DNA from: Bordetella genomosp. 11
Lineage (GTDB): Bacteria; Pseudomonadota; Gammaproteobacteria; Burkholderiales; Burkholderiaceae_B
NCBI RefSeq assembly: GCF_002261215.1
Contig: NZ_NEVS01000004.1
Location: 496,001-560,000 of the forward strand
Direction of reading: 5' to 3'
DNA length: 64,000 nucleotides
Shown here piece after piece: positions 43,301-54,270 of the stretch. Made by a program: the position numbers and the translations under genes. Positions within the stretch are counted from its first letter, which is position 1, and every line of letters begins with the position of its first letter. The notes beneath the pieces are model-generated. The model had not been told where the DNA came from. It did not search any database and was given only the letters and a program-made list of their open reading frames with translations.

Positions 43301-43593
43301 CGCGCGATAGCCTTCCCGCACAGGAGCCGGACGCGGCCGTTCCGGCCGCGGGGCCCGTCACCGCGCCCGCCGCGGATCTCGAAATCGACGCCACGGGCCT
43401 GGCCTGCCCGCTCCCCATCCTGCGGGCGAAAAAGGCGCTGGCCCAGTTGGTCAGCGGCCAGGTCCTGAAGGTCACCACGACGGACCGCAACGCCATCCGC
43501 GATTTCCAGGCCTTCTCCAGGCAAACGGGCAATGCCTTGCTGCTGCAGGAAGAAAACGCCGGGCAGGGCGTGCATTACCTGCGCCGCCGCTAA
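43297..43593 (+). CDS. TusA/SirA-family sulfur-carrier-like protein
   Basis: A 98-residue protein: a disordered Ala/Pro-rich N-terminal extension of about 27 residues, then a TusA fold with the family motif [15 protein letters not shown]37 of the CPxP motif is the sulfur-accepting residue. It starts with GTG, overlapping the alaS stop by four bases, so translation is coupled to alaS. TusA proteins relay sulfur for tRNA thiolation or other pathways; the partner here is unknown. Confidence 0.82.
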
Positions 43594-43805
43594 GGTCCGC
43601 GCCCGAAAATCCGCGGCATCGCCGGGATCGCTCGGCGCTGGCGGGCAGGGCGCTCCGGATGTAGAGTAGGCTGTCTCTGGCGCTTTCACCGTCCGCGCCA
43701 GGACATTTGCCATCCCCGGCGTCCCGCCGCCACTCGGCCGGATAACGGGGACGTCGCAAAGCGCGGCCTTGCCGCGACAATATTGAGCCAAATCGCCCGG
43801 CCCAT

Positions 43806-43834
43806 TTGCCGGGATACGCTCAGGGTGCTAGAAT
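43806..43834 (+). promoter_or_regulatory. Promoter of the rpsP-rimM-trmD operon
   Basis: TTGCCG (43806-43811) and TAGAAT (43829-43834) are spaced by 17 bases, and TGC just before the -10 gives an extended -10 motif. The predicted start is about 30 bases ahead of rpsP. Confidence 0.65.
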
Positions 43835-43869
43835 CTACTGTTTTTCACAACCAATTCAAGGGATTACCT

Positions 43870-44130
43870 ATGCTGGTGATTCGTCTGGCCCGCGGCGGGT
43901 CGAAAAAACGTCCGTTCTACAACCTGGTGGCGACCGATTCGCGTAACCGCCGCGACGGCCGTTTCGTCGAGCGCGTTGGCTTCTACAACCCGGTCGCCAA
44001 CGAAGGCACGGAAAAGCTGCGTATCGCCATGGACCGCGTCCAGTACTGGACTGGCAACGGCGCTCAGCTGTCGCCCGCCGTCGCGCGCCTGGTCAAGGAT
44101 TACTCGGCCAAGGTTTCGGCTTCGGCCTGA
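43870..44130 (+). CDS. rpsP: 30S ribosomal protein S16
   Basis: An 86-residue S16 with the invariant start [25 protein letters not shown] and the [10 protein letters not shown] segment. It is needed for 30S assembly. It leads the conserved rpsP-rimM-trmD group. The ATG at 43870 is the family start; a longer frame upstream overlaps the promoter. Confidence 0.97.
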   Translation: MLVIRLARGGSKKRPFYNLVATDSRNRRDGRFVERVGFYNPVANEGTEKLRIAMDRVQYWTGNGAQLSPAVARLVKDYSAKVSASA

Positions 44131-44200
44131 TACCTGCCCGTGCCTGTGAACAGGGCGGGGCACACTGCCTTCCGCCTGGTTCCATGACCCGCGCCGCGCA

Positions 44201-44866
44201 ATGAGCAACATCGCATCACCTGCTGTTGCGCCCCCCGACCTGGTCGAACTCGGGCGCATTGTCGCGGCCTATGGGGTCAAAGGTTGGGTCAAGGTCCAGC
44301 CTCACTCTGCTGACGCGGACGTCCTTCTCGCCATCGCGTCAGGTTCATCCGCCAAGTCTTCGTCCGCGTCGACCTGGTGGCTGATCCGTCCCGCGCCGCC
44401 CGGTACGCTGGGCGCCTCGTCGGGGAAATCCGCTCCTGCGCATTCGTATGCCATCAGGTCCGCGCGCTCGCATGGTTCGCATGTCGTCGCCCAGCTCGAA
44501 GGCGTGGACGACCGCGATCAGGCCGAGGCGTTGAAAGGCATGGCGGTGTGCGCGCCACGCAGCGCTTTTCCGGCGCCTGACGAAGACGAATACTACTGGG
44601 TCGATCTGATCGGCTGTACCGTCTATGGCGAAGACAACGGCGCGCCGGTCCTGATGGGCACTGTCGACGAAGTCGTCGACAACGGCGCGCATGCCATCCT
44701 CAAGGTGCGGCGCCAACGTCCTGGCGGGCAGGGCCAGCAAGCCGAGCCCCTGCTCGATTCCAAAGGACGGCCTGTCGAAGTCCTGGTGCCTTTCGTTCAC
44801 GCGCACATACGCGCAGTCGACCTGGCCGGTCGCCGTATCGATACCGATTGGCCCCTGGATTTCTGA
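44201..44866 (+). CDS. rimM: Ribosome maturation factor RimM
   Basis: A 221-residue 16S rRNA-processing factor that binds S19 in the 30S head. The N-terminal RimM domain ([22 protein letters not shown]) and the C-terminal PRC-barrel ([15 protein letters not shown], then [23 protein letters not shown]) are clear. Between residues 47 and 88 is a Ser/Ala-rich stretch of about 40 residues that the ~180-residue E. coli protein lacks. Its stop overlaps the trmD start by one base. Confidence 0.94.
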   Translation: MSNIASPAVAPPDLVELGRIVAAYGVKGWVKVQPHSADADVLLAIASGSSAKSSSASTWWLIRPAPPGTLGASSGKSAPAHSYAIRSARSHGSHVVAQLEGVDDRDQAEALKGMAVCAPRSAFPAPDEDEYYWVDLIGCTVYGEDNGAPVLMGTVDEVVDNGAHAILKVRRQRPGGQGQQAEPLLDSKGRPVEVLVPFVHAHIRAVDLAGRRIDTDWPLDF

Positions 44867-45633
44867 TGCGCTTCGACGTCATTAGCCTGTTCCCGGACAT
44901 GTTCGCCGTGGTGCGGGATCTGGGCGTGACCGGCCGCGCGCATGGACAGGGGCTATGGAATCTGCAGGCCTGGAATCCCCGCGATTTCACGCACGATGCC
45001 CATCGCACCGTGGACGATCGTCCTTATGGGGGCGGACCGGGCATGGTGATGATGGCCGCGCCGCTCGCGGCTGCCGTGCAGGCGGCGCGCGCGCGCCGCG
45101 CCGCCGATGCGCTGGAGCCGGCGCCCGTGATCCTTCTCTCGCCCACCGGGCGCCGGTTCGACCAGCCGCGTGCCCAATCGCTTGCCGCGTCGGCCGGCGC
45201 CGTGCTGATCTGCGGGCGCTATGAAGGCGTGGACCAGCGCTTCATCGATCGCCACGTCGACGAAGAGCTGTCGCTGGGCGACTTCGTGATGTCCGGCGGC
45301 GAGCTTGCCGCCATGGCCATCGTGGACGCCACCGTGCGCCTGTTGCCGGGCGTCCTGAACGACGACGAATCGGCCATACAGGACTCCTTCAATCCCGCCT
45401 TGTCGGGGCTGCTCGACAGCCCCCATTACACTCGGCCGGAGATCTATGAGGGCGAGGCGGTGCCCGCGCCGTTGTTGTCCGGACATCATGCGAATATCGC
45501 GCGCTGGCGCCGGGAGCAGTCCCTGCGCCTGACGGCCGAGCGCCGTCCCGACCTGATCCAACGCGCGCGCGAACAAGGCTGGCTGACCCCGCAAGACGAG
45601 CGTTTTCTGAAAACGCTGGGGCCGGGCGCCTAA
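44866..45633 (+). CDS. trmD: tRNA (guanine-N1)-methyltransferase
   Basis: A 255-residue SPOUT enzyme that makes m1G37 in tRNAs and prevents frameshifting. It starts [13 protein letters not shown] and shows the trefoil-knot SAM-binding segments [21 protein letters not shown] and [16 protein letters not shown]. Downstream, rplS, the usual fourth gene of this operon, is not present; a convergent valS follows instead. Confidence 0.97.
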   Translation: MRFDVISLFPDMFAVVRDLGVTGRAHGQGLWNLQAWNPRDFTHDAHRTVDDRPYGGGPGMVMMAAPLAAAVQAARARRAADALEPAPVILLSPTGRRFDQPRAQSLAASAGAVLICGRYEGVDQRFIDRHVDEELSLGDFVMSGGELAAMAIVDATVRLLPGVLNDDESAIQDSFNPALSGLLDSPHYTRPEIYEGEAVPAPLLSGHHANIARWRREQSLRLTAERRPDLIQRAREQGWLTPQDERFLKTLGPGA

Positions 45634-45722
45634 CGGGCACTTGTGCCTGGCGGGGCGGCTTCGCCTCCGGTGCCTGCCCCACAGCGATGGGGTGGATGGC
45701 GAATGCCCCCGACGGGATAGGA

Positions 45723-45742
45723 CCGCCTGCATATGCAGGCGG
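45723..45742. repeat. Perfect 20-bp palindrome between trmD and valS
   Basis: CCGCCTGCATATGCAGGCGG reads the same on both strands with no loop bases. It lies in the 144-bp gap between the convergent genes trmD and valS. As RNA it could fold into a stem from either side, but no T tract follows on either strand. It may be a shared Rho-type terminator or a binding site. Confidence 0.6.
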
Positions 45743-45777
45743 CCGCGACCCCGGGCCAGGGCTCCGCGCCCCCGGCG

Positions 45778-48651
45778 TCAGGCCGCCAATTTGCCGCGCT
45801 GCTCGCGCACCTTGGCCAGGGTTTCCTCGAACTGCCCCAGGCGCGCCTTTTCCTGCTCCACCACGGCCGCGGGCGCCCGTTCCACGAAGCTGGCGTTGGA
45901 CAGCTTGCCATTCGCCTTGGCGATCTCCCCTTGCAGCCGGGCAATTTCCTTGTCCAGCCGCGCGCATTCCGCCGCGACGTCGATCTCGACGTGCAGCATC
46001 AATCGCGCTTCGCCGACGACTTGCACTGGCGCGCCCACGTCGGGCAGGGTGGCAGCCACATCGACCTGCGTCAGGCGCGCGAGCGCCGCCAGATACGGCG
46101 CATTGCGGGTCAGCAGCTCCGCCGGACCATGCGCGATCAGCGGCACCTTCTGCGCCGGCGACAGATTCATTTCGCCGCGCAATGCCCGTACGGCCTCGAT
46201 CTGCGCTTTCAGTTCGGCGACGGCGGCTTCGGCCTGCTCGTCGCGCGCCGCGGGGTTGGGCCGCGGATAGGGTTGGACGCTGATGCTGGCGGCCGCGCCC
46301 GGTTGCCGCTTGCCCGCCACCACGGAGACCTTCTGCCACAGTTCTTCCGTGATGAAGGGGATGATGGGATGCGCCAGGCGGAGCACCGCCTCCAGGACGC
46401 GGATCAGCGTGGCGCGGGTGGCGGCCTGCTGTGCCGGCGTGCCGGTCTGCAGCTGCACCTTGGCAAGCTCCACGTACCAATCGCAGTATTCGTCCCAGAT
46501 GAAGCGGTACAGCGCGTTGGCGATATTGTCGAAGCGGTAATCGGCGAATCCGCGCGCGACCTCGGCTTCCAGTTCCTGCAGCTGGCTGACGATCCAGCGG
46601 TCGACGAAGCTGGGTTCGCCGGCCGTCGCCGTTACCTCGTGGCCCTCGGTATTCATCAGCACGAAACGCGTGGCGTTCCACAGCTTGTTGCAGAAGTTCC
46701 GATAGCCTTCGCAGCGCTTCAGGTCGAAGTTGATATTGCGACCCAGCGTCGCGTAGGCCGCCATCGTGAAGCGCAGCGCATCGGCGCCGAACGCCGGAAT
46801 GCCGTCCGGGAATTGCTTGCGGGTCGCTTTCTCGATGCTGCCCGCCTGCTTGGGATTCATCAGGCCATAGGTGCGCTTGGCGACCAGCGTTTCCAGGTCC
46901 ACGCCGTCGATCAGGTCCACCGGATCCAGCGTATTGCCTTTGGATTTGCTCATCTTCTGGCCCTCCGCGTCGCGGATCAGGCCGTGCACGTAAACGTGCT
47001 TGAAGGGGATCTCGCCGGTCAGGTGGGTCGTCATCATGACCATCCGGGCAACCCAGAAGAAGATGATGTCGAAGCCCGTCACCAGCACGCTGGAAGGCAG
47101 ATAGCGGGCCAGGTCCGGGGTTTTTTCCGGCCAGCCCAAATCGGTGAACGGCACCAGCGCCGACGAGAACCAGGTATCGAGGACGTCGGGATCGCGTTCC
47201 AGCGGTCCTTCGATCCCCGCGGCACGGGCCTGTTCCAGGGCCTGCTCTTCATTGTGCGCGACGAAGATGGTGCCGTCCTTGGCGTACCAGGCTGGAATCT
47301 GATGGCCCCACCACAGCTGGCGCGAAATGCACCAGTCCTGGATGTTGTTCAGCCACTGGTTGTAAATGGTGGTCCAGTTTTCGGGGTAGAAGGTCACGCG
47401 GCCTTCGGCCACGACTTCCAGCGCGACCTGTGTGATGCTCTTGCCGGGGTGCAGCGTGCCTTCGGGCGCCGGCTTGCTCATCGCCACGAACCATTGGTCC
47501 GTCAGCATGGGCTCCAGCACCACGCCTGTGCGGTCGCCCTTGGGCTGCATCATCTTGTGCGCTTCCACGCCTTTCAGGTAGCCGTTCGCTTCCAGTTCGG
47601 CCACCACCGCCTTGCGCGCTTCGTAACGCTCCAGTCCGCGGAACTGCGCCGGACCGTTTTCGTTGATGTGCGCGTCCGGCGTGAAAATCACGATCAAGGG
47701 CAGGTTGTGCCGCAGCGCGCAGGCGTAGTCGTTGAAATCGTGCGCGCCCGTGATCTTGACCACTCCCGTGCCGAAGTCCGGATCGACGAAATCGTCGGCG
47801 ATGATGGGAATATTGCGGTCGCACAGGGGCAGCTCGACCAGCTTGCCGACCAGGTGGCGGTAGCGCTCATCGCCAGGGTGCACGCAGAGGGCGCCGTCGG
47901 CCAGCATGGTTTCGGGCCGTGTCGTCGCGATGGTCAGCCCGCGCAGGGTGACCGTGTTGCCCTCGCGGTCGACGATGGTCTGGGGGCCGTCGACGAAGGG
48001 GTACTCGATGCGCCACATATGGCCTTCGGTTTCCTCGGACTGCACCTCCAGGTCGGACACCGCGGTAAGCAGCTTGGGGTCCCAGTTGACCAGCCGCTTG
48101 CCGCGGTAGATCAGGCCTTCCCGGTACAGGCGGACGAAGGTCTCCACCACGCCGCGCGACATACGCTCGTCCATGGTGAAGTATTCCCGGCTCCAGTCGG
48201 CCGAGGCGCCCAACCGGCGGACCTGCCCGGTGATCGTGCTACCGGATTGCTGTTTCCATTCCCAGATCCTTTCAATGAACTTTTCACGGCCGAGGTCGTG
48301 GCGCGAAATGTGCTGCGCATCCAGCTGGCGCTGGACGACGATCTGGGTCGCGATACCGGCATGATCCGTCCCCGGTATCAGCACCGTGTCCGCCCCCAGC
48401 ATGCGATGGTAGCGGGTGAGCCCATCCATGATGGTCTGGTTGAACGCATGCCCCATGTGCAACGTTCCCGTCACGTTGGGTGGGGGAAACTGGATGGCGT
48501 AGCTGCCCGCGGACGCATCGCCCTGGACATGCCGGCCCCCTTCGAAGTACCCGCGCCGGTCCCACTCGGCGTACCAGCGCGCCTCGATTTCGGCGGGTTC
48601 GAAGCTTTTGGATAGTTCTTGCGACTCGTTCTGGGGTGCGGCTTTGTTCAT
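45778..48651 (-). CDS. valS: Valyl-tRNA synthetase
   Basis: A 957-residue class I synthetase. Motifs in order: the HIGH-type [15 protein letters not shown], the editing (CP1) domain with TTRPETML and [13 protein letters not shown], the KMSKS loop ([14 protein letters not shown]), the anticodon-binding helices, and a C-terminal coiled-coil arm (about the last 70 residues). The start at 48651 ([13 protein letters not shown]) is preferred over an in-frame ATG 19 codons upstream. It is transcribed against trmD and divergently from ndk. Confidence 0.97.
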   Translation of the reverse strand: MNKAAPQNESQELSKSFEPAEIEARWYAEWDRRGYFEGGRHVQGDASAGSYAIQFPPPNVTGTLHMGHAFNQTIMDGLTRYHRMLGADTVLIPGTDHAGIATQIVVQRQLDAQHISRHDLGREKFIERIWEWKQQSGSTITGQVRRLGASADWSREYFTMDERMSRGVVETFVRLYREGLIYRGKRLVNWDPKLLTAVSDLEVQSEETEGHMWRIEYPFVDGPQTIVDREGNTVTLRGLTIATTRPETMLADGALCVHPGDERYRHLVGKLVELPLCDRNIPIIADDFVDPDFGTGVVKITGAHDFNDYACALRHNLPLIVIFTPDAHINENGPAQFRGLERYEARKAVVAELEANGYLKGVEAHKMMQPKGDRTGVVLEPMLTDQWFVAMSKPAPEGTLHPGKSITQVALEVVAEGRVTFYPENWTTIYNQWLNNIQDWCISRQLWWGHQIPAWYAKDGTIFVAHNEEQALEQARAAGIEGPLERDPDVLDTWFSSALVPFTDLGWPEKTPDLARYLPSSVLVTGFDIIFFWVARMVMMTTHLTGEIPFKHVYVHGLIRDAEGQKMSKSKGNTLDPVDLIDGVDLETLVAKRTYGLMNPKQAGSIEKATRKQFPDGIPAFGADALRFTMAAYATLGRNINFDLKRCEGYRNFCNKLWNATRFVLMNTEGHEVTATAGEPSFVDRWIVSQLQELEAEVARGFADYRFDNIANALYRFIWDEYCDWYVELAKVQLQTGTPAQQAATRATLIRVLEAVLRLAHPIIPFITEELWQKVSVVAGKRQPGAAASISVQPYPRPNPAARDEQAEAAVAELKAQIEAVRALRGEMNLSPAQKVPLIAHGPAELLTRNAPYLAALARLTQVDVAATLPDVGAPVQVVGEARLMLHVEIDVAAECARLDKEIARLQGEIAKANGKLSNASFVERAPAAVVEQEKARLGQFEETLAKVREQRGKLAA

Positions 48652-48739
48652 TGCACGGTTCCGGCTGACTGACGGCCCCGGGCCGTTTCGCACGGGGCAA
48701 ACCGTCAATTTTAAGATGTAGACGCCAATCGCGGCATGC

Positions 48740-48745
48740 TAGAAT
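48740..48745 (+). promoter_or_regulatory. Candidate extended -10 element (TGC-TAGAAT) for ndk
   Basis: TAGAAT preceded by TGC lies 51 bases before ndk, the same extended -10 form as in front of rpsP. No good -35 is seen. It may drive the long run ndk to bamB. Confidence 0.45.
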
Positions 48746-48795
48746 GTCCGGTTACTGTAAACCACGTAGAAGTCCCTGTTTTTATTGGAGTTTTC

Positions 48796-49221
48796 ATGTC
48801 GATCGAACGCACCCTCTCGATTATCAAGCCCGACGCCGTGGCAAAGAATGTTATCGGCCAGATCGTGGCCCGTTTCGAGCAGGCCGGCCTGAAGGTCATC
48901 GCCGCGCGCATGCAGCAATTGTCGCGTGCCGATGCGGAACGCTTCTACGCGGTCCATAAGGCGCGTCCCTTCTTCAAGGACCTGGTCGATTTCATGGTTT
49001 CCGGCCCCGTGTTCGTGCAAGTGCTGGAAGGCGAGGGCGCCATTGCCAAGAACCGCGACCTGATGGGCGCCACGGATCCCAAGAAAGCCGAACCCGGCAC
49101 CATCCGCGCCGACTTCGCCGACAGCATCGATGCCAACGCCGTGCACGGTTCGGATGCCCCCGAAACCGCCGCCGTCGAGATCGCTTTCTTCTTCCCCGAA
49201 ATCAACATCCACAGCCGCTGA
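48796..49221 (+). CDS. ndk: Nucleoside diphosphate kinase
   Basis: A 141-residue kinase that balances nucleoside triphosphate pools. It starts [18 protein letters not shown] and has the phosphorylated histidine in [10 protein letters not shown] (H117). GGAG precedes the ATG. The frame extends 20 codons upstream without family similarity. It heads a plus-strand gene run that reaches bamB and probably further. Confidence 0.97.
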   Translation: MSIERTLSIIKPDAVAKNVIGQIVARFEQAGLKVIAARMQQLSRADAERFYAVHKARPFFKDLVDFMVSGPVFVQVLEGEGAIAKNRDLMGATDPKKAEPGTIRADFADSIDANAVHGSDAPETAAVEIAFFFPEINIHSR

Positions 49222-49241
49222 TCGCGGTTTGCGCCGACGTC

Positions 49242-50408
49242 ATGAACGATAGTGAACGTGTCAATCTGCTGGGCCTGGATGGCGCCGAGCTGACTGCCCT
49301 GGTCCAGCGCTGGGGGGGCAAGCCCTTCCGCGCCCGCCAGTTGCAGCGCTGGGTGCACCAGCGCGGCGCGGACACGTTCGACGCCATGACAGACCTGGCG
49401 CGCGATTTTCGCGCGCAATTGGCGCAGGAATGCACGATCCAGGCCCTGCCCGTCGTGACGGAGCAGAAATCCACCGACGGCACGCGCAAGTGGCTGTTCG
49501 ACGTCGGGCAGGGCAACGCCATCGAAACCGTCTTCATTCCCGAGGACGATCGCGGCACGCTGTGCATCTCCAGCCAGGCCGGCTGCACGGTGGCCTGCCG
49601 GTTTTGTTCCACCGGCCATCAGGGCTTCAACCGCAACCTGCACGCCAGCGAAATCATCGGCCAGCTGTGGTGGGCGCGCAAGACTCTGGAAGGTGACCTG
49701 GCCAGCGCCCGCCTGCCGTCCGGCAAGCCTGGCGCGGCGGCCCAGCCGGACAGCCGCGTGGTCAGCAACGTCGTGATGATGGGCATGGGCGAACCCCTGC
49801 TGAACTACGACCAGGTGCTGACTTCCCTGCGGCTCATGCTGGACGACAATGCCTACGGGCTGTCCCGCCGGCGCGTTACGGTGTCGACCTCCGGCGTGGT
49901 ACCCATGATGGATCGCCTCGCGCGCGACTGCCCGGTGGCGCTCGCCGTATCCCTGCATGCGCCGAACGACGCGCTGCGCGACGAGCTCGTGCCGCTGAAC
50001 CGCAAGTATCCCTTGGCGGAACTGCTCGCGGCCTGCAATCGCTACCTCGAACACGCGCCGCGCGACTTCATCACTTTCGAATATGTCATGCTCGACGGCG
50101 TCAACGATGCCGACGAGCACGCCCGGGAATTGATCCGCATCGCCACACAGGTGCGCTGCAAGATCAATCTGATCCCGTTCAACCCATTTCCGCAATCCGG
50201 CCTGAAGCGCTCGCCTTCCGCGCGCGTCCGGCTCTTTGCGCAACGCCTGATGGACGCAGGCGTCGTGACCACCGTGCGCAAGACGCGCGGCGACGACATC
50301 GACGCGGCGTGCGGCCAGCTGGCCGGCGAAGTGCGCGACCGGACCCGCATCACCGAGCGGATCGCCACCCAGCGGCAGGCCATTCCGATCAAGCAGGTGC
50401 ATGCATGA
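49242..50408 (+). CDS. rlmN: Dual-specificity 23S rRNA/tRNA (adenine-C2)-methyltransferase
   Basis: A 388-residue radical-SAM enzyme that makes m2A2503 in 23S rRNA and m2A37 in some tRNAs. The cluster-binding CxxxCxxC is at C115, C119 and C122 ([15 protein letters not shown]). The glycine-rich SAM region [14 protein letters not shown] and the late catalytic cysteine in [14 protein letters not shown] are present. It overlaps the next gene by four bases. Confidence 0.96.
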   Translation: MNDSERVNLLGLDGAELTALVQRWGGKPFRARQLQRWVHQRGADTFDAMTDLARDFRAQLAQECTIQALPVVTEQKSTDGTRKWLFDVGQGNAIETVFIPEDDRGTLCISSQAGCTVACRFCSTGHQGFNRNLHASEIIGQLWWARKTLEGDLASARLPSGKPGAAAQPDSRVVSNVVMMGMGEPLLNYDQVLTSLRLMLDDNAYGLSRRRVTVSTSGVVPMMDRLARDCPVALAVSLHAPNDALRDELVPLNRKYPLAELLAACNRYLEHAPRDFITFEYVMLDGVNDADEHARELIRIATQVRCKINLIPFNPFPQSGLKRSPSARVRLFAQRLMDAGVVTTVRKTRGDDIDAACGQLAGEVRDRTRITERIATQRQAIPIKQVHA

Positions 50409-50896
50409 GCGATTCCTCCACGTCCGTCACCACCCAACCGGGCCACGATGCGGCCGGTGAGCACGCGGTGGGCGGCGCGCTGCGTGCGCTGCGCGTCAGC
50501 AAGGGCTGGTCGCTGGAAGAAGTGGCCGGCCGCATCAAGTTCGCGCCGCGCCAGATTGCCGCGCTCGAAGAAGAGCGCTGGGCCGATCTTCCCAAGGGTA
50601 TTTCGCTGCGCGGCCTGATTCGCAGCTATGCGCGGCTGCTGGGGGCCGACCCCGAAACCATTATTGCCTCGCTCGAACCGCACATGCGCGGCGGCGCGCC
50701 GGCGCGGTTGGCGACCCAGAGCGGCCTGCAATCGCCGCGCGGAACGCTGCCCACCGAAGAAGAGCGCAGTTCTTCGTCGTGGGGCTGGCTGATCGTCATC
50801 CTGCTGGTCATCGCGGCTGCCGTGGCCTATGGCGTCTGGCAGGGGTGGCTGCCCACGCATTGGCTGCCCGGCTGGCTGTCCCGTTCGGGACATTGA
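50405..50896 (+). CDS. RodZ-like helix-turn-helix membrane protein (short form)
   Basis: A 163-residue protein. The N-terminal Xre-type helix-turn-helix has the RodZ signature ([30 protein letters not shown], then [21 protein letters not shown]). A Ser-rich linker leads to one membrane helix ([20 protein letters not shown], about 126-145), after which only some 18 residues remain. Full RodZ has a large periplasmic DUF4115 domain, absent here. RodZ links MreB to the membrane; this short form may keep only the cytoplasmic part of that job. Position before ispG is the usual one. Confidence 0.8.
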   Translation: MSDSSTSVTTQPGHDAAGEHAVGGALRALRVSKGWSLEEVAGRIKFAPRQIAALEEERWADLPKGISLRGLIRSYARLLGADPETIIASLEPHMRGGAPARLATQSGLQSPRGTLPTEEERSSSSWGWLIVILLVIAAAVAYGVWQGWLPTHWLPGWLSRSGH

Positions 50897-50965
50897 CCGC
50901 GACCGGGCCGGCATCACCGTCCTCCGACGCCTCCAGGTTCCAACACCGCGCTTCGATATTTCGCC

Positions 50966-52252
50966 ATGCAAGAATCGTCATCGCCCTGCCAGGATCAAGC
51001 GCCCCCGCCCGTGGGGCCCGCGTCCCGCCACGCCACGCGCGCCGTGCGGGTTCGCTGGAGCGGCCGCGCCGTTACGATAGGCGGCGCCGCGCCCGTGGTC
51101 GTGCAATCCATGACCAACACAGACACCGCGGACGCCATCGCCACCGCGATCCAGGTTCGCGACCTGGCGCAGGCGGGTTCCGAACTGGTGCGTATCACGG
51201 TCAATACGCCCGAAGCCGCGCGCGAAGTCCCCGCCATCCGGGAGCAGCTCGATCGCATGGGCGTGGACACGCCGCTGGTCGGCGATTTCCACTACAACGG
51301 CCACAAGCTGCTGACGCAGTTTCCGGAATGCGCGCAGGCCTTGTCCAAGTACCGCATCAACCCGGGCAATATGGGCGGGGGCAAAAAGCGCGACGACAAC
51401 TTCGCGCAAATGATCGAGGTTGCCTGCCGTCACGACAAGCCCGTGCGCATCGGGGTCAATTGGGGCAGCCTGGACCACGAGCTCATGGCGCGCAAGATGG
51501 ACGAAAACAGCCGCCGCGCGACGCCCTGGGAGGCCCAGGCCGTAATGCGCGACGCGCTGGTCGTTTCCGCCATCAGCAATGCGCGCCGCGCCGAGGAACT
51601 CGGCCTGGCCGGCGACAAGATCATCCTGTCCTGCAAAGTCAGCCATGTGCAGGACCTGATCGCGGTGTATCGCGATCTCGCCGCCCGCTGCGACTACCCT
51701 CTGCACCTGGGTTTGACCGAGGCCGGCATGGGTAGCAAAGGTATCGTCGCGTCCACCGCGGCGCTGGCGGTTCTGCTGCAGGAAGGCATCGGCGACACCA
51801 TCCGTATTTCGCTCACGCCCGAGCCGGGCGGGGACCGCACGCGCGAAGTCGTCGTCGCGCAGGAAATCCTGCAAAGCATGGGATTGCGGGCGTTCACCCC
51901 CATGGTGGTGGCCTGCCCCGGATGCGGCCGCACCAGCAGCACCGTATTCCAGGAGCTGGCTGACAGCATCCAATCGTATCTGCGGCGCCAGATGCCGCTA
52001 TGGCGCACCCGCTATCCCGGTGTCGAAAGCATGAACGTCGCCGTCATGGGGTGCGTGGTGAACGGTCCGGGCGAAAGCCGCCATGCGGATATCGGCATCA
52101 GCCTGCCCGGTACCGGCGAAGTCCCGGCCGCTCCCGTGTTCATCGATGGCGAACGCACGGTGACGCTCAAGGGCGACCATATCGCGGAAGAATTCCAGAC
52201 CATCGTCGAAAACTACGTCGCGCGCCGCTACGGCGCGCAGGCCTCACAATAA
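50966..52252 (+). CDS. ispG: 4-hydroxy-3-methylbut-2-enyl diphosphate synthase
   Basis: A 428-residue enzyme of the MEP isoprenoid pathway that reduces MEcPP to HMBPP. The TIM-barrel part begins [13 protein letters not shown]. The 4Fe-4S ligands lie in [12 protein letters not shown] and [10 protein letters not shown]. It sits in the conserved rodZ-ispG-hisS order. Confidence 0.96.
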   Translation: MQESSSPCQDQAPPPVGPASRHATRAVRVRWSGRAVTIGGAAPVVVQSMTNTDTADAIATAIQVRDLAQAGSELVRITVNTPEAAREVPAIREQLDRMGVDTPLVGDFHYNGHKLLTQFPECAQALSKYRINPGNMGGGKKRDDNFAQMIEVACRHDKPVRIGVNWGSLDHELMARKMDENSRRATPWEAQAVMRDALVVSAISNARRAEELGLAGDKIILSCKVSHVQDLIAVYRDLAARCDYPLHLGLTEAGMGSKGIVASTAALAVLLQEGIGDTIRISLTPEPGGDRTREVVVAQEILQSMGLRAFTPMVVACPGCGRTSSTVFQELADSIQSYLRRQMPLWRTRYPGVESMNVAVMGCVVNGPGESRHADIGISLPGTGEVPAAPVFIDGERTVTLKGDHIAEEFQTIVENYVARRYGAQASQ

Positions 52253-52307
52253 AAGTAAGGGTACGGCGCTCCCGCCGCGGCTGAAGCCACAGCGCGCGCA
52301 TCACGAC

Positions 52308-53576
52308 ATGACGCAAGCTTTCCAGAAAGTCGCCGCGATCCGCGGCATGAACGACGTCCTGCCTGGCGCGGGCGCCCGGTGGGAACAGTTCGAGGAAATC
52401 GTCCGGGGCTGGCTGCGCGCCTATGGCTATCGCAATGTCCGCACGCCCGTGCTGGAACACACGCGGCTGTTCGCGCGCGGTATCGGCGAAGTCACCGACA
52501 TCGTCGAAAAAGAGATGTACACCTTCACCGACGCGCTGAACGGCGATTCGCTGACCATGCGGCCGGAGATGACCGCCGGTATCGTGCGCGCGTCCATCGA
52601 ACACAATCTTCTGTACGACCGTCCGCACCGTGTGTATTCGCTGGGTCCGGTCTTCCGCCACGAACGCCCGCAGCGCGGCCGCTATCGCCAGTTCCACCAG
52701 ATCGATGTCGAGGCCCTGGGCTTCGCCGGTCCCGACGTCGATGCCGAGCTCATCGTCATGCTGGCGCGCCTGTGGAAGCTGCTGGGCCTGACCGATGTGC
52801 GCCTGGAGCTGAATTCCCTGGGCCAACCCGCCGAACGGGCCGCACACCGCGCGGCGCTGATCGAACACCTGGAAAAGCACCGCGACGTCCTGGACGAAGA
52901 CGGCCAGCGCCGCATGTACAGCAACCCGCTGCGCGTGCTCGATACCAAGAATCCCGCCATGCAGGCCATGGCCGATAGCGCACCCCGCCTGTTCGATTTC
53001 CTGGGCGAAGAATCGCGCGCGCACTTCGACGGCGTGCGGCAGCGCCTGGACGATGCCGGCATCGCTTACCGGCTCAATCCCCGGCTGGTGCGCGGGCTGG
53101 ATTACTACAACCTGACGGTTTTCGAATGGGTCACGGACCGCCTCGGCTCGCAGGGCACCGTGTGCGGCGGCGGGCGCTATGACGGCCTGATAGAACTGCT
53201 GGGCGGCAAGCCCGCGCCGGCGGTCGGTTTCGCCATCGGCATGGAGCGCCTGCTCGACCTGTGGGAACAGACCATCCCCGCGGAACCCGTGCCGGAATGC
53301 GACGTCTATCTCGTTCACCAGGGCGAGCAAGCGCAGCGCCTGGCGGCCAAAGTGGGCGAGCAACTGCGCGATGCCGGACTTTCCGTTATCGTCCACGCCG
53401 GCGCGGCCAGCTTCAAGTCGCAATTCAAGCGTGCCGACGCCAGTGGTGCCCGCGTTGCGGTTATCCTTGGCGCCGACGAAGTGGCGGCCGGTACGGCCGG
53501 CATCAAGCCCTTGCGCGGCGAAGAGGGGCAGCGCCAGGTGCCGCTCGCGGAACTCGCGCAGGCGTTGCTGGGATAA
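52308..53576 (+). CDS. hisS: Histidyl-tRNA synthetase
   Basis: A 422-residue class II synthetase. Motif 1 lies around [19 protein letters not shown], motif 2 is [19 protein letters not shown], the histidine-binding segment is [12 protein letters not shown], and motif 3 is [13 protein letters not shown]-terminal anticodon-binding domain follows ([18 protein letters not shown]). Confidence 0.97.
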   Translation: MTQAFQKVAAIRGMNDVLPGAGARWEQFEEIVRGWLRAYGYRNVRTPVLEHTRLFARGIGEVTDIVEKEMYTFTDALNGDSLTMRPEMTAGIVRASIEHNLLYDRPHRVYSLGPVFRHERPQRGRYRQFHQIDVEALGFAGPDVDAELIVMLARLWKLLGLTDVRLELNSLGQPAERAAHRAALIEHLEKHRDVLDEDGQRRMYSNPLRVLDTKNPAMQAMADSAPRLFDFLGEESRAHFDGVRQRLDDAGIAYRLNPRLVRGLDYYNLTVFEWVTDRLGSQGTVCGGGRYDGLIELLGGKPAPAVGFAIGMERLLDLWEQTIPAEPVPECDVYLVHQGEQAQRLAAKVGEQLRDAGLSVIVHAGAASFKSQFKRADASGARVAVILGADEVAAGTAGIKPLRGEEGQRQVPLAELAQALLG

Positions 53577-53627
53577 GCGGCGGCCCGCCTCGATTATGAA
53601 AACGGTGAATCGGCAGGACATGTAAGC

Positions 53628-54266
53628 ATGGCATACGATCTCGAAGAACAGGAAAAACTCGACGCCTTGAAAGCCTGGTGGGCGCGCTACGGCCTGCTGG
53701 TCTCCATCGTCGTGGCGGTGGCAGCCATTTCCTATGGCGGCTGGATGGGTTGGCAGGCGTATCAGGCGCATGCCAGCCGCCAGGCCATGGGCTATTTCGA
53801 GGCGCTCGAGGACGCGGCGCGGCTCGGCGGTGCCGACGCCACCGCGCGCATCAAGGCCGCGGCCAGCACCTTGCGTGACGACTATCCGAATACCGGCTAT
53901 GCCGGCCGCGGGGTTCTCGTGGCCGCCCAGGCCCTGCAGGCACAGAACGACCTGCAAGGCGCCCGCGAGCAGCTCGAATGGCTGGCGGCCCAGCGCAAGC
54001 AGGCGGCCCTGCAGCCCGTCGCGAAGCTGCGGCTGGCGGGCTTGCTGCTCGACCAGAAGCAATACGATGCGGCGCTGGCCCAGTTGCAGGACCCTCCGCC
54101 GGCGTTCGCCGCGCTGTACGCGGACCGCCGCGGCGATATCCTCGCCGCCCAGGGCAAGGTCCAGGAAGCGCGCGCCGCCTGGCAAAGCGCCATCGACGGC
54201 CTCGGTCCGGGCCATCCCCTGACCCCCGTCGTGCGATTGAAACTCGATGCCCTGAGCGGAGCCTGA
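53628..54266 (+). CDS. yfgM: YfgM-like ancillary SecYEG translocon subunit
   Basis: A 212-residue protein with a short cytoplasmic start (MAYDLEEQEKLDALKAWW), one membrane helix (YGLLVSIVVAVAAISYGGW, about 20-38) and a periplasmic TPR-like helical domain. YfgM works with PpiD at the Sec translocon to help envelope proteins fold. It lies between hisS and bamB as in E. coli and begins 51 bp after hisS. Confidence 0.9.
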   Translation: MAYDLEEQEKLDALKAWWARYGLLVSIVVAVAAISYGGWMGWQAYQAHASRQAMGYFEALEDAARLGGADATARIKAAASTLRDDYPNTGYAGRGVLVAAQALQAQNDLQGAREQLEWLAAQRKQAALQPVAKLRLAGLLLDQKQYDAALAQLQDPPPAFAALYADRRGDILAAQGKVQEARAAWQSAIDGLGPGHPLTPVVRLKLDALSGA

Positions 54267-54270
54267 TTCG

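Noticed and set aside
45733..48615. A 960-codon open frame on the plus strand opposite valS
   Set aside because: It is the antisense shadow of ValS, which has HIGH and KMSKS motifs on the minus strand.
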